A stretch of 64,000 bases of DNA from JBBQLG01 sp964251665 (GCA_964251665.1 CAXUKO010000001.1:1-64000); one strand, 5' to 3'. Shown: positions 9,222 to 19,111, counted from the stretch's first letter. Made by a program: numbers and translations. The notes: generated by a model from the letters alone, not told the origin.

Positions 9222-12200
9222 TTACTGTGATACTCGCTGAAGATAGCGGTTTGCCTCATTTTTATAGTACTGATTGTAAGCAGGTGTTACCGAGCGAAGA
9301 ACTTCAACCTGGTTCGTCCGCTGAGGTAGAACAGAGTCAAGAAGAGCCGGGTTCCGATGAAGTAAAGTTCGAGCAGCTTCAGCTTGTCGTTTTGGATCTT
9401 CCTCCTGCTGACGCATTGCCTTCTCCGACTCTAATAAGCGGGTCACGATTTCATTCTGGCGATTAAGCGTAGTTGGATTGATGCGTTTATTTACTAAGTC
9501 CGTTTCGGTCTCATCCATTTTCTGCATCAACTCGTCTAATTGTTTATTGACTTCTTTCCCAGCTTCAGTGCCTTTATTACCATCCTGCATCCCTTTCAGC
9601 ATTTGACGAATAGCTGCCTGCTCTGCGGCTAGCCGGGATAACTCTTCGGAAAGTCCTCTACCCCCCTTCCCTCCTTTCGAGAGTTGCTGAATTTTTGCAT
9701 TCAATTCTTTTTGCATCTCACCCGCCCCCGGTGAAGGCTGGTTACCCTTCTTCCCTTTTTTACCATCTTTACCGCTACCCGGCATAGACATGGCTGCCAT
9801 TTGTTGTTGCATCTGCTTAAAGACATCATTCAGCATTAGAGATAGATTATTAATCGATGTCATCGCGAACTGTTGTCGGGCTGCTGCCTGACCAAGCCGA
9901 CGCTCTTTCAATTGTTGAACACTCTGATCCATGTAATATTTCATGTCCGTTAACTCACGAGTAACGAACGACTGAATCTGCATGACACGGCTGGCAAGTG
10001 CAGTTAAACTGTCTTCAATCACTTTAGCGTCATCCTGTAGTTTGAGTTGCTCCTGGGAAAGTTTTATAAAACGCGGGTCCTGAAGACTCATGCTCCTGAA
10101 ATCTTTCATGACGCGTTCCTGCGAAAAAGACAGTGTAATCAGGTTTTCAAGCAGGTTTCGAAGGTCGTCCATGTTCTCCTGATTCTCCTGCATTTCGGCT
10201 GACTGCATTGATTCGGACATAGATTTACTCATATTACGCATTGACTTCGCCGTCTTACTTTGCTTTTGAGCAGCTTGTTTACTCTGCTTTTGGTTCAAAT
10301 TCTGCGATGTTTCCTGCATCTGTTGATCAATGTCCTTTTGCGTATCTTCCTGCGCATCGGGCTTGTTAAGATCTTCTTTCTCTGCTTCTTTCTGTAACTT
10401 ATCTATCTCCTCTTTCGTCTTCTGAAATTCTTCTTTAGCCTTATCCTGTTCTTGCTTAGCCTTGTCCTGTTCTTTTTTAGCATCTTCTGCATTAGCGCTT
10501 TTGTTATTCTCTTCGGCTAATTTATCCTGATTATCCGCTTGTTTGTTGAGGTCTTCGGCCAGTTTATCAACCTTCTGCTCCATCTGCATCTGCTTGAAAA
10601 GCTTGAGCGCACGATCAAGTTCTTTCTCCATATTGCGCTCTTTGCGGCTTAGGCGGTCCAGCAAATCAGACGCTTTATCGTCCTGCTTCTTTTCCAGCAG
10701 GGCTTTTAATTCCTCATATAACTTCTTTGACTCAGGGTCCATCAATTCATTGAACATCTTCTGCAACTGTTCCATCTTCTCGCGAAGAGCACTGTTTTCC
10801 TGCTGGAATCGTTGCTGTGTTTCATTTGTCTGCTTGAATTGCTCCTGTAGTTTTTGAATCTCCTGCATGAGTTCTTCGCGCTTTTTAAGCACATCAGACA
10901 GTTGCTTTTTATCCTGGAAGTCGGTTGCTTTTTTCGTCCGCATCCGGTTTTCCATCGTATTCAGGTCTTTTTTTATGGCCTGAGTTTTGGCAATAGCCTG
11001 GTCAATCTGCTCCTCTGTCTTTTGAGCAGACTGCTCAATTTGTTTCTGAATATCATCCGTGGACGGTACAATAAAATTCAACTGTGCTGTCCGTGATGAT
11101 TTAGGTCCATTCACGCCGTCGTTATCCCATACCTGTAAATAGTATTCGACCCGGTCGTTAGGCTGTAATTTCAGACTGTCGAGGGGCCATGTGTACACAA
11201 AGTTTTGGGATGTAGATGCATGGTTGATTGGAATGTCTTTGACAATGGGTTTAGATGCTTTCTGTCCATCCCGCGTAACAGAGCCTACCAGCTTAAGCTT
11301 GGTAAAGCCATAGTCGTCAGCCAACAGACCTGTCAATGCAATCATGTTATACGTAATCGTATCCTGCGCTTTAGCTACTGTAATTTGTGGATACCGATCA
11401 GGGATAACCTGAATAGTGTATTGTAAATTAGAGGCATTGCTGGCATGATGATTACGGAGGTCAACCGCGTAATTTACCGTCTGACCGATTCTTCGGCTTA
11501 AACTGTAGCGGTTCGTTTCTATTTCCTTCCCCGTCTGTAAAATATTACCCGGGGTGAAACGAAGAGCCAGCGAGTCGGTATGATCAGCCATAAAATTCCA
11601 GGTGACTTCCGTCCCCTGAGGAATCAGCAGATTGCCTACATTAGATAACTGTTCGTTGGGCTTGCCAAGATAAGCTGGATACTTTAGCTGTACGTCAAAT
11701 GATAAAACAGCGGGCCGGTCAATGAGTGCGATGTCGTACTCACGGGAGCGAAATCCTGCGGCTTCAAGGTGAAAGTCAAGTTCGCGCTGTACATTATCAA
11801 AGGTATAGCTGTATAAACCAGCGGCTGATTTCTCGAGCTTGAAACGTGTTCCACCAGCCACCAGATAAACGGTTTCGGGCAGAGCATTTCCGGTAATGCG
11901 TACATCAACCTTGTAGTCTTCGTTTCGGAATGCCTGTAAATTGTTGTTGGCGACTACAAATTGAAACGGTGCCTGTTCAACAAAATCCCGGTTGTATTGA
12001 AGCAGACGCCCCGATGATTGCGTAAAAAAGTCAGGCTTTATCAATAAGATCAGTGCAATTACAGCCAGCGGTGGCAAGACGTATTTCAGAAATCGCCGGT
12101 TCTTCTGTAACTGTATGGCATTGGCAAAGCGGTTGATCAATAACTGCTGTGACCGTTGCTGTAAGCTGGCTTGTAAAAGATCACCCTGTTGGGACGACAG

Positions 12201-12557
12201 TTGTTTCAACTGTAGGGTATTCACCAGTTTATCCCCTACTTCGGGAAAAAATTGACCGATCTGTCGGGCTGCTTCTTCATTGGAAAGCGTCTTGCGCAAA
12301 CCATACAGGCTCATTGCCGGACGGATAACCCAGTAGAATAAACCACCCAACAGCAGGCTGATAAACCCAAAAAACAACGCCCCCCGAACGCCCGTACTAA
12401 AGCGCCCGAAAAATTCAGCGGTATTAATAAGCAGATAAGTGGAGAGCAGCAGTGCCAAAAAGATCAGCGTTCCTTTGAGCAGCTGGTTAATGAAATAGCG
12501 CTTCTTAAACTCTTCAATGCGTAGAAGCAGTGTGTTGAATGAACTGGCCGTTTCCAT
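9222..12557 (-). CDS. DUF4175-family large coiled-coil membrane protein
   Basis: A 1111-residue protein. The N-terminus has two membrane helices (about 25-50 and 60-80) and a third near 160-175, followed by a predicted extracytoplasmic beta-rich region (about 190-490). A long Lys/Gln/Glu-rich coiled coil (about 500-800) contains runs such as KAKEEFQKTKEEIDKL. The C-terminal third has a Gly/Lys-rich linker (MPGSGKDGKKGKKGNQPSPG) and more helix. This architecture matches the DUF4175 family widespread in Bacteroidota; no biochemical role is known to me. A conserved small gene lies just upstream in the same direction, only 18 bp away, so the two are probably one operon. Confidence 0.8.
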   Translation of the reverse strand: METASSFNTLLLRIEEFKKRYFINQLLKGTLIFLALLLSTYLLINTAEFFGRFSTGVRGALFFGFISLLLGGLFYWVIRPAMSLYGLRKTLSNEEAARQIGQFFPEVGDKLVNTLQLKQLSSQQGDLLQASLQQRSQQLLINRFANAIQLQKNRRFLKYVLPPLAVIALILLIKPDFFTQSSGRLLQYNRDFVEQAPFQFVVANNNLQAFRNEDYKVDVRITGNALPETVYLVAGGTRFKLEKSAAGLYSYTFDNVQRELDFHLEAAGFRSREYDIALIDRPAVLSFDVQLKYPAYLGKPNEQLSNVGNLLIPQGTEVTWNFMADHTDSLALRFTPGNILQTGKEIETNRYSLSRRIGQTVNYAVDLRNHHASNASNLQYTIQVIPDRYPQITVAKAQDTITYNMIALTGLLADDYGFTKLKLVGSVTRDGQKASKPIVKDIPINHASTSQNFVYTWPLDSLKLQPNDRVEYYLQVWDNDGVNGPKSSRTAQLNFIVPSTDDIQKQIEQSAQKTEEQIDQAIAKTQAIKKDLNTMENRMRTKKATDFQDKKQLSDVLKKREELMQEIQKLQEQFKQTNETQQRFQQENSALREKMEQLQKMFNELMDPESKKLYEELKALLEKKQDDKASDLLDRLSRKERNMEKELDRALKLFKQMQMEQKVDKLAEDLNKQADNQDKLAEENNKSANAEDAKKEQDKAKQEQDKAKEEFQKTKEEIDKLQKEAEKEDLNKPDAQEDTQKDIDQQMQETSQNLNQKQSKQAAQKQSKTAKSMRNMSKSMSESMQSAEMQENQENMDDLRNLLENLITLSFSQERVMKDFRSMSLQDPRFIKLSQEQLKLQDDAKVIEDSLTALASRVMQIQSFVTRELTDMKYYMDQSVQQLKERRLGQAAARQQFAMTSINNLSLMLNDVFKQMQQQMAAMSMPGSGKDGKKGKKGNQPSPGAGEMQKELNAKIQQLSKGGKGGRGLSEELSRLAAEQAAIRQMLKGMQDGNKGTEAGKEVNKQLDELMQKMDETETDLVNKRINPTTLNRQNEIVTRLLESEKAMRQQEEDPKRQAEAARTLLHRNPALLDSVLPQRTNQVEVLRSVTPAYNQYYKNEANRYLQRVSQ

Positions 12558-12575
12558 CCGTATGTAGTTCGTAGG

Positions 12576-12932
12576 TTAGTCGTCAAGTAATGTGTTAAAG
12601 TATCGTAATACGTGTGCTTTGAGGTAGTCTTCCTGAGTAAGCAAATCAGCATGAGGGACAGGTTTGGCCACAGCATAATGAGGCCAGCCGTCTTTATCTA
12701 AGCCATCCAATTTGTAATGTCCCGACAAACTGAGTACGTGGCAAACGCCGATATGTAGTAAATCCTGCTTCTGCTCTTTGGTGAATCGACGGGCACCCTT
12801 CCCTAATTCCTGAACGCCAATGAGAAATAACACACCATTCAAATCCGACGGACGTTTTCCAATCATTTTTTCCAGGCGTTCCAGCAAAGTTTCCCAATCA
12901 GTACTCAGATTATCAATATCTTGTCCGCTCAT
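12576..12932 (-). CDS. Conserved protein of unknown function
   Basis: A 118-residue soluble, probably helical protein from the ATG giving MSGQDIDNLSTDWETLL. A longer reading from 13019 would overlap the divergent comF gene and has unlikely composition, so the shorter start is preferred. Visible segments are LNGVLFLIGVQELGKGA and FTKEQKQDLLHIGVCHVLSLSGHY; no signal peptide or membrane segment. I do not recognise a catalytic motif. It is immediately upstream of the DUF4175 gene (18 bp) and shares a 52-bp divergent intergenic region with comF. Confidence 0.7.
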   Translation of the reverse strand: MSGQDIDNLSTDWETLLERLEKMIGKRPSDLNGVLFLIGVQELGKGARRFTKEQKQDLLHIGVCHVLSLSGHYKLDGLDKDGWPHYAVAKPVPHADLLTQEDYLKAHVLRYFNTLLDD

Positions 12933-12984
12933 TATTCCTGTTGTTTGCTTAGCTAAAGTACACTTTTTACCCCAATAACGTCCG

Positions 12985-13695
12985 GTGCCTATCCTTCCGT
13001 TTATCAAACAGTTATCCAATGATTTCGCTTCATTAATTTATCCTGAACTATGCCTTGGTTGCCGGAGTGGTTTAGGCCCAAATGAAACAACACTATGCGT
13101 ACAATGCCGGATAAAACTGCCCGTCACAAATCATCATCTGGAGTCTGAAATGCCCATGATGCTAAAATTTCAGGGCAAAGTAGCGGTATCGTATGCGCTC
13201 TCGTACCTGAGTTTTACCAAAGAAGGAACTGCGCAAAAATTAGTCCATCAAATCAAATACAAAGGACAAAAAGAAGCGGGGGAGCAAATAGGGTACTGGT
13301 ATGGCGAAGAACTGAAAACTACCTTTCCGCTTATTACCGACGCAGATTTCGTGGTTGGTGTCCCCTTACACAGATCCCGGCTTCAGCAGCGGGGTTACAA
13401 TCAGGCCGACTGGATTGGGAAAGGCCTGGCAGACGGCCTTGGTATACCGTTTTCTGATGATGTGCTGGTGCGAAACCGATACGCAGGTTCGCAAACCCGC
13501 CGAAGCCGTCTGGAACGGTACAAGAACGTAAATGCAGTATTCGCCGTGACCACCCCCACCGATGTGCTGGGTAAACACATTATCATTGCCGATGATGTGC
13601 TAACAACAGGCGCCACCATTGAAGCCTGCGCTCAGGTTTTGATTGACGCCGGGTGCCGAACGGTCGGTGTTATAACAATAGCGGCCACCCGATAA
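12985..13695 (+). CDS. ComF family phosphoribosyltransferase-like protein
   Basis: A 236-residue protein of the ComF/GntX family. The N-terminal double zinc ribbon is visible as CLGC (about 23-26) and CVQC (about 39-42). The C-terminal half is a type I phosphoribosyltransferase fold with the PRPP loop IIIADDVLTTGATIEAC near residues 197-213. ComF is needed for DNA uptake in competent bacteria; in many non-competent species its role is unclear. No other competence gene is nearby. The stop codon lies inside a hairpin that separates it from the convergent gldJ. Confidence 0.87.
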   Translation: MPILPFIKQLSNDFASLIYPELCLGCRSGLGPNETTLCVQCRIKLPVTNHHLESEMPMMLKFQGKVAVSYALSYLSFTKEGTAQKLVHQIKYKGQKEAGEQIGYWYGEELKTTFPLITDADFVVGVPLHRSRLQQRGYNQADWIGKGLADGLGIPFSDDVLVRNRYAGSQTRRSRLERYKNVNAVFAVTTPTDVLGKHIIIADDVLTTGATIEACAQVLIDAGCRTVGVITIAATR

Positions 13696-13707
13696 CGAGT
13701 GGCCGCT
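13680..13707. terminator. Hairpin between comF-like gene and gldJ
   Basis: Nine-base arms AGCGGCCAC (13680-13688) and GTGGCCGCT (13699-13707) surround a ten-base loop. The structure includes the comF-like stop codon. No T-run follows on either strand, so its strength as a terminator is uncertain. Confidence 0.5.
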
Positions 13708-13731
13708 GCCTTACAGAATTTATGTCGGTTC

Positions 13732-14991
13732 TTACCGGTTCCGGCCACCAGCGATCATAGCACAACGGAAGCCAATGCTGGCTGTCGCCGAATCTTGGTC
13801 CATGAACCGGCGCGTACCTGGTGCCAACCAGTAAGCAACATCTTTCCACGAGCCACCTTTGTATACACGGACTTTATCGTCAATGATAGAGTTGCCACCT
13901 TTAACATCGTAGTTTTTGGCTTCGTCCAGATACCCATTCCGGCGAACTGGGTTCAAATCACTGACGTCTTCAAAGGAGAGCGGACGGTATACATCCTGAA
14001 CCCACTCGTTCACGTTGCCTGCCATGTTGTACAGGCCAAAGTCATTGGCCGGGTAAGCATATACCTCTTGGGTAATGATAGCGCCGTCGTTCGACCGGCC
14101 AGCAATACCCGCATAGTCGCCTTTACCACGCTTAAAGTTGGCCAGCATTTGTCCCTGCTTACGTCCTTTTTTTGAATTTCGAACCGAAGATCCATCCCAA
14201 GGATAAATTCGCTGGTTAACCTGATTCTCGTCCATATATTGCGTACCAATAAGCGCTTTAGCAGCGTACTCCCATTCTGCTTCGGTTGGCAGCCGGTAAT
14301 CCGGCAGAATCATGCCACTTTCGAGTCCTAATTTCTTGGGAGCATCTGGTGTCGTTGTAGCCTCGGCCAATGCTTCATTGTTCTGCTTCGACTTGCGCTT
14401 CAACGAAAAACCACCACCTTTCTTCTTGTCTTTGCCGTTCGATTTACGAGACATGTTATCGTTCACGGCATTCGTCCGCCAGATCGCGTAATCGTTCGCC
14501 TGTACCCACGATACACCTACCACCGGATAAAGCCGGAAAGCCGGATAGCGGAGGTATTGGGTTACGTAGGAGTCATTGAATGAAAGCGGGTTGGCCCAGA
14601 CCGTTGTATCGGGTAAGGCTGCTGTCAGCACTTCTGCCGATGAATCGCGCTGTACCGCGTTCAGGTATTCGAGGTAGTTCAGGTTGGTGATTTCCGTTTC
14701 GTCCATATAGAACGACTGTACACTCACCGTTCGCTCCCGGTTATCGCGCGAGTTCATCACATCTTCTTCCAGCGAACCCATTGTGAACCGGCCACCTTCG
14801 ATGAAAACAAGATTAGGCCCTACCGGTTGACCGCTGAACTTGGATACCTGAAAGCCGTTTTTCTGGTTGTAGGCAATACCCGTAGCCGTACTTTCCTTAC
14901 CGGGTTTCACACTCGTCGGGTGCTTTGATTTACAGGCTGCCAGTGCGGCCGTTGCCAGCAGCACATAAGAGACTTGTTTCAGGTTATTCAT
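13732..14991 (-). CDS. gldJ: Gliding motility lipoprotein GldJ
   Basis: An outer-membrane lipoprotein of the gliding/T9SS apparatus with a formylglycine-generating-enzyme (sulfatase-modifying) fold. A lipoprotein signal (MNNLKQVSYVLLATAALAAC) puts the lipidated Cys near residue 19. FGE-fold markers are FIEGGRFTMGS, SFYMDETEITNLNYLEYL, VVGVSWVQANDYAIWR, LPTEAEWEYAA, YNMAGNVNEWVQDVYRP and the final VYKGGSWKD...IGFRCAM. The ETEITNLNYLEYL and GVSWVQANDYA wording fits GldJ better than the related GldK. A basic insert (KGKDKKKGGGF-like, about 190-220) interrupts the domain. At about 420 residues it is shorter than the Flavobacterium protein. A start three codons upstream (15000) is possible. The T9SS protease at 48416-51052 shows the export system is in use. 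Confidence 0.85.
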   Translation of the reverse strand: MNNLKQVSYVLLATAALAACKSKHPTSVKPGKESTATGIAYNQKNGFQVSKFSGQPVGPNLVFIEGGRFTMGSLEEDVMNSRDNRERTVSVQSFYMDETEITNLNYLEYLNAVQRDSSAEVLTAALPDTTVWANPLSFNDSYVTQYLRYPAFRLYPVVGVSWVQANDYAIWRTNAVNDNMSRKSNGKDKKKGGGFSLKRKSKQNNEALAEATTTPDAPKKLGLESGMILPDYRLPTEAEWEYAAKALIGTQYMDENQVNQRIYPWDGSSVRNSKKGRKQGQMLANFKRGKGDYAGIAGRSNDGAIITQEVYAYPANDFGLYNMAGNVNEWVQDVYRPLSFEDVSDLNPVRRNGYLDEAKNYDVKGGNSIIDDKVRVYKGGSWKDVAYWLAPGTRRFMDQDSATASIGFRCAMIAGGRNR

Positions 14992-15047
14992 TTTACCCAT
15001 TGCTATAATTATAAACTGAGTGCTGTTTTTGTGCGTGATTCTACTTC

Positions 15048-18000
15048 TTATTCCGTTAGCTTACTTAATACTTCGTTCATCTGGTCCACAGACGTAACAT
15101 CGGCATGGGTAAAGATCAAGCGGCCCCTTGTTTCTTTCAACGTACACCTGGCTGGATATTTTTTGATGTAGTCAATTACCCTGCCAAATTGCTCGGATGT
15201 AAAAAAGCTGCTGGCTGCTTTACTATCGCTCTCCGAAGAAACGAAAGTACCCTTCATTATATTATTTTTCAGCGTCAGTTTCTCCAAGTGCAACTGCTCG
15301 GCTTTCCAGCGAATATTAACCATCTCGATCAGGCTGGCAACTTCTTCTGGCATAGGCCCAAAGCGGTCCTGAACCTCAGTCCGAAAAGCGGTCAGTTCGT
15401 CGTTCGTCTGGATACTATCCAAACGGGTGTAGAGGGCTAACCGCTCCGAAATATTACTGACGTATTTTTCAGGGATGACAACCTGCAAATCGGTTTCAAT
15501 AACGCAATCGGGAACCGCTTGTTTGAAAATATCGGTCGAGGGTGTAAAGATGTCCTTAAACTCATTCTCCCGCAATTCCTGCACGGCTTCGTCGAGGATT
15601 TTATGGTACATCTCATACCCCAAATCGTTGATGAAACCACTCTGTTCGGCACCCAGCAGATTACCCGCCCCGCGAATGTCGAGGTCGCGCATGGCAATCT
15701 TGAATCCCTCGCCCAGATCCGAGAAATCCTCCAGCGTTTGCAGGCGTTTGCGCGCGTCCGATGTCAGAACGGAAGCGGGTGGCGTCAACAGGTAGCAGAA
15801 GGCCTTTTTGTTCGACCGCCCTACCCGACCGCGCATCTGATGAAGATCCGACATGCCAAACATGTGCGCCTGATTGATGATAATCGTGTTGGCATTGGGA
15901 ATATCCAGCCCAGATTCGATAATATTAGTCGACACCAGCACGTCCGAATCACCTTCGATAAACCTCGTCATAATGCGCTCCAACTTATCGCCTTCCATTT
16001 GCCCATGCGCGACTGAAACGCGAGAATCCGGCACCAATCGCTTCACAATGTTGGCAATGGATTCAATGTCGTTTAACCGGTTATGCACAAAAAAGACCTG
16101 TCCGCCCCGGCGCAGTTCGTAGCTGATGGCGTCGCGGAGAACAGTTTCATTAAAGACCTGTACCTCGGTAGTAACCGGTTGCCGGTTGGGCGGTGGTGTG
16201 GCAATAACCGACAAATCACGCGCACCCATGAGCGAGAAATGCAATGTCCGTGGAATCGGCGTTGCCGTCAGGGTCAGCACATCTACTTCAACACGCATCT
16301 CCTTGAGCCGGTCTTTTGTCTTCACGCCAAATTTCTGCTCTTCGTCAATAATCAGCAGCCCCAGGTCTTTAAACTTGATATCCTTGTTAACAATGCGGTG
16401 TGTGCCAATCAGGATGCTGGTTTCGCCCGTGGCTACGCGCTTAAGCGTTTCCTTGATTTGCGCCGTTGTGCGGAAACGGTTTATGTATTCGACTTTACAG
16501 GGGAAATTGGCCAGCCGATCCGCAAAGGTGTGGAAGTGCTGCATAGCCAGAATGGTCGTTGGTACCAGAATCGCTACTTGCTTATTATCACAAACAGCCT
16601 TAAACGCGGCCCGTAAAGCAACTTCTGTTTTACCAAAGCCAACGTCGCCACAAACCAGCCGGTCCATTGGGTGTGGCCGCTCCATATCGTCTTTAACGTC
16701 GTTGGTGGCTTTGGCCTGATCGGGCGTGTCTTCGTAAATAAAGGACGATTCAAGCTCGGCCTGAAGAAATGTATCCCGTGAAAAGGCATAACCCGGTGCA
16801 TTGCGACGCTTGGAGTACAAACCAATCAGTTCCTTGGCAATGTCTTTAACCTGCTTCTTGACCTTCGATTTTTTGAGATCCCACTCCTGTGAACCCAGTT
16901 TACTCATCGTTGGCGGTCCGCCTTCTTTACCGCTGTACTTGGCGATCTTGTGCAAACTGTGAATACTTACCAGCAGCACATCGTTATCGCGGTAGATGAG
17001 CCGGATAGCTTCCTGCTCGCGCTCGCCAACGTCAACTCGTTCCATACCCGCAAAGCGCCCAATGCCGTAGTCGATATGTGTCACGTAATCGCCGGGCTGA
17101 AGGGTTTTAAGTTCGCGCAGCGTTAATGCTTTCGACTTGGAAAACTTATCCCGAACCCGGTACTTGAAATACCGGTCGAAAATCTGGTGATCAGTGTAGC
17201 AGGCAACCTTAAGCGTTTCGTCGATGAAACCTTCCTTGAGTCCGATTTGCAGCGGTTGGAATTTGACGAATGGGTCAATCTCTTCAAAGATGAGTTTCAG
17301 GCGTTCCAACTGCTTAAACGACTCGGCGGCAATGACGTTGGTGAAGCCTTTCGACTGATTATCGCTCAGCGCATCGACGAGTCGTTTGAAATCTTTGTTA
17401 AAGGAGGGTTGCGGTTTGGAGCCGTAAATGTGCCGGTTCTCTACTTTGAAGTAGAACTTACGACCGAATTCTACAGAGGATAATGCCTTGATCTGGTTCA
17501 GAAAAGCCCGGCGGGTTTCAAACAAATCCTGCGGATCATCGACCACCTGAATGCCCCCGCCTACAACCGAGGCTAAATTATGTTCGGCCTGTTCAAAGCA
17601 TTTCTCAATGATTTCGAGCGTGAAATCAATATCCTTATACCAGACGCAGGTATCCTTGGGCATAAATTCGAGGAACGGTTCGCGCGTTTCCTGAATCAGC
17701 TTGGTCTGTAAGTTTGGAATGATATTAATTAACGAGACGCTTTCGGTAGACAACTGAGACTCGGGATTAAAGGCCCGGATGCTCTCTACCTCGTCGCCGA
17801 ACAATTCGATGCGGAACGGAAACTCGCTGGCAAACGAAAACACGTCGACAATACCGCCCCGTACGGAGAATTGACCAGCTTCGTAGACAAAATCAGTCTT
17901 TTCAAACTCATACGTTTGAAGCAGATCTGACACGAAATTGGTATCTAACCGGTCACCAACTTTCACTGTCAGGGTGTTGGCGGCCAGCGAACGTTTGTTG

Positions 18001-18422
18001 ATTACTTTTTCCGACAAGGCTTCGGGGTAGGTCACTACCAGCAGGCCCTCTTTGGGTGCACTACCAATCTTGTTCAGCACCTCAGAACGCATCAGAATAT
18101 TAGCGTTCTCGACCTCTTCGTAGTGATACGGCTTTTTATAGGACATCGGAAAGAGCAGCACCTCAAGCCCGCCCTCCTTCCGTTCCTGCAGATTTTGTAC
18201 ATCATTGAAGAAGTACGACGCTTCTTCTTTGTCGGTCATAACATAAACGTGCGTGCCGCCTACCAACTGATGCATAGCCGTGGCCAGTACTGCATCTAAG
18301 CTACCCGAAATGCCTTTGAACTGGATACGAAACGGTTGAGTGGCCTTACTCTTCAGCGGCTCGGCCAACGACTGAATCAGGCTGTCATTGGCATACAGGC
18401 CTGTGAATTCACTTACTTTCAA
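15048..18422 (-). CDS. mfd: Transcription-repair coupling factor Mfd
   Basis: A 1124-residue ATP-driven DNA translocase that removes stalled RNA polymerase and recruits UvrA to the damaged template strand. Domains in order: UvrB-like N-terminal region (about 1-350), RNA-polymerase-interacting CarD-like domain (near 437, LQPGDYVTHIDYGIGRF), superfamily 2 helicase core with Walker A GDVGFGKTE near 594 and DEEQ box (IIDEEQKFGV), motif VI QMRGRVGRS, and the C-terminal TRCF domain (about 980-1085). Length and all motifs are intact. gldJ follows after about 55 bp on the same strand. Confidence 0.96.
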   Translation of the reverse strand: MKVSEFTGLYANDSLIQSLAEPLKSKATQPFRIQFKGISGSLDAVLATAMHQLVGGTHVYVMTDKEEASYFFNDVQNLQERKEGGLEVLLFPMSYKKPYHYEEVENANILMRSEVLNKIGSAPKEGLLVVTYPEALSEKVINKRSLAANTLTVKVGDRLDTNFVSDLLQTYEFEKTDFVYEAGQFSVRGGIVDVFSFASEFPFRIELFGDEVESIRAFNPESQLSTESVSLINIIPNLQTKLIQETREPFLEFMPKDTCVWYKDIDFTLEIIEKCFEQAEHNLASVVGGGIQVVDDPQDLFETRRAFLNQIKALSSVEFGRKFYFKVENRHIYGSKPQPSFNKDFKRLVDALSDNQSKGFTNVIAAESFKQLERLKLIFEEIDPFVKFQPLQIGLKEGFIDETLKVACYTDHQIFDRYFKYRVRDKFSKSKALTLRELKTLQPGDYVTHIDYGIGRFAGMERVDVGEREQEAIRLIYRDNDVLLVSIHSLHKIAKYSGKEGGPPTMSKLGSQEWDLKKSKVKKQVKDIAKELIGLYSKRRNAPGYAFSRDTFLQAELESSFIYEDTPDQAKATNDVKDDMERPHPMDRLVCGDVGFGKTEVALRAAFKAVCDNKQVAILVPTTILAMQHFHTFADRLANFPCKVEYINRFRTTAQIKETLKRVATGETSILIGTHRIVNKDIKFKDLGLLIIDEEQKFGVKTKDRLKEMRVEVDVLTLTATPIPRTLHFSLMGARDLSVIATPPPNRQPVTTEVQVFNETVLRDAISYELRRGGQVFFVHNRLNDIESIANIVKRLVPDSRVSVAHGQMEGDKLERIMTRFIEGDSDVLVSTNIIESGLDIPNANTIIINQAHMFGMSDLHQMRGRVGRSNKKAFCYLLTPPASVLTSDARKRLQTLEDFSDLGEGFKIAMRDLDIRGAGNLLGAEQSGFINDLGYEMYHKILDEAVQELRENEFKDIFTPSTDIFKQAVPDCVIETDLQVVIPEKYVSNISERLALYTRLDSIQTNDELTAFRTEVQDRFGPMPEEVASLIEMVNIRWKAEQLHLEKLTLKNNIMKGTFVSSESDSKAASSFFTSEQFGRVIDYIKKYPARCTLKETRGRLIFTHADVTSVDQMNEVLSKLTE

Positions 18423-18480
18423 AATTGCGTCTGTTGAAGGTCAGAATGGGTGTGGAAACTACCTCTATAGCCACACGAAA

Positions 18481-18509
18481 AGCCGCCAAAAGCAAATGCT
18501 TCGGCGGCT
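18481..18509 (-). terminator. Hairpin terminator after the barstar-like gene
   Basis: Arms AGCCGCC (18481-18487) and GGCGGCT (18503-18509) pair, with a second inner stem AAGCA/TGCTT. On the minus strand a short T-run (TTTT) follows. It lies between the barstar-like gene and mfd, both on the minus strand. Confidence 0.6.
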
Positions 18510-18586
18510 CACTGTATTGAAAACAGCAGTTTTCGGCGTTTTGTTGCTGACTTTCCGTTAAAAATAGATTACGAAACTGGGCGCGG

Positions 18587-19030
18587 CTACTCACTGATTT
18601 TTGTGTAGGCAATGCCTTCCTGATCAAGTAGTTGTCTAATCCTGCTGCTCTCGTCAATAAGTACAACCAACTCCTTTTTCTCAATATCATCGTCATCGTC
18701 TACCCATTTCCAGTCCTCAGCCGTCGCATCCAGCAGGTTCAACAGGCTGGCCAACTTCTTCGGGTCGCGTTCCTGACTGATGAGCTGATCGGTATGCGTA
18801 AAATGAAGGGCAATCTTTTCGTTTTCAATCCAGTCAAGATCGTTCAGTAGTTCATCCAGTGAATCGAGGTTGAAGCCGAAATAGTCTGGAAACTCCATCA
18901 CTTTGGCAATGTGCTCGTAAAACTGCCGCAGCGTTTTTGACTGCCGGCCGTCAATTTCGATAATGGCGTAGTCATTGCTGAACTGGGCGACATCGCTGGC
19001 CGATTGAACAATATACAGGTTCGGATTCAT
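18587..19030 (-). CDS. Barstar-like (RNase inhibitor family) protein
   Basis: A 147-residue acidic protein. The first 70 residues match the barstar fold: IIEIDGRQSKTLRQFYEHIAKVM, then FPDYFGFNLDSLDELLNDLDW, the helix that in barstar blocks the barnase active site. An acidic patch (VDDDDDIE, about 115-122) and a short C-terminal beta segment follow. Barstar family members usually neutralise a secreted or polymorphic-toxin RNase, but no barnase-like gene is in the neighbourhood. It is therefore an orphan immunity-like protein or one with another role. Terminators bracket it, so it is probably transcribed alone. Confidence 0.8.
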   Translation of the reverse strand: MNPNLYIVQSASDVAQFSNDYAIIEIDGRQSKTLRQFYEHIAKVMEFPDYFGFNLDSLDELLNDLDWIENEKIALHFTHTDQLISQERDPKKLASLLNLLDATAEDWKWVDDDDDIEKKELVVLIDESSRIRQLLDQEGIAYTKISE

Positions 19031-19080
19031 GGGCTGTGGGTAAAAATCAGGTTGAAAATAGGCAAGTCACCGGACACAAA

Positions 19081-19111
19081 AAAGCCTTTACCGGCTTAGG
19101 ATAAAGGCTTT
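19081..19111 (-). terminator. Rho-independent terminator of the 19127-21048 cluster
   Basis: Ten-base arms AAAGCCTTTA (19081-19090) and TAAAGGCTTT (19102-19111) with an 11-base loop. On the minus strand the stem is followed by a T-run (GGCTTTTTTGTG). It closes the three-gene cluster upstream. Confidence 0.8.

Noticed and set aside
10543..11096. Plus-strand frames of 80-104 codons inside the DUF4175 gene
   Set aside because: Ser/Cys/Phe-rich mirror readings of Lys/Glu/Gln codons; not genes.
12933..13019. 29-residue extension of the small gene opposite comF
   Set aside because: Overlaps the 5' end of the comF-like gene; inner ATG preferred.
13699..14175. 158-codon frame on the plus strand
   Set aside because: Lies wholly opposite gldJ, which has a lipobox and a complete FGE fold.
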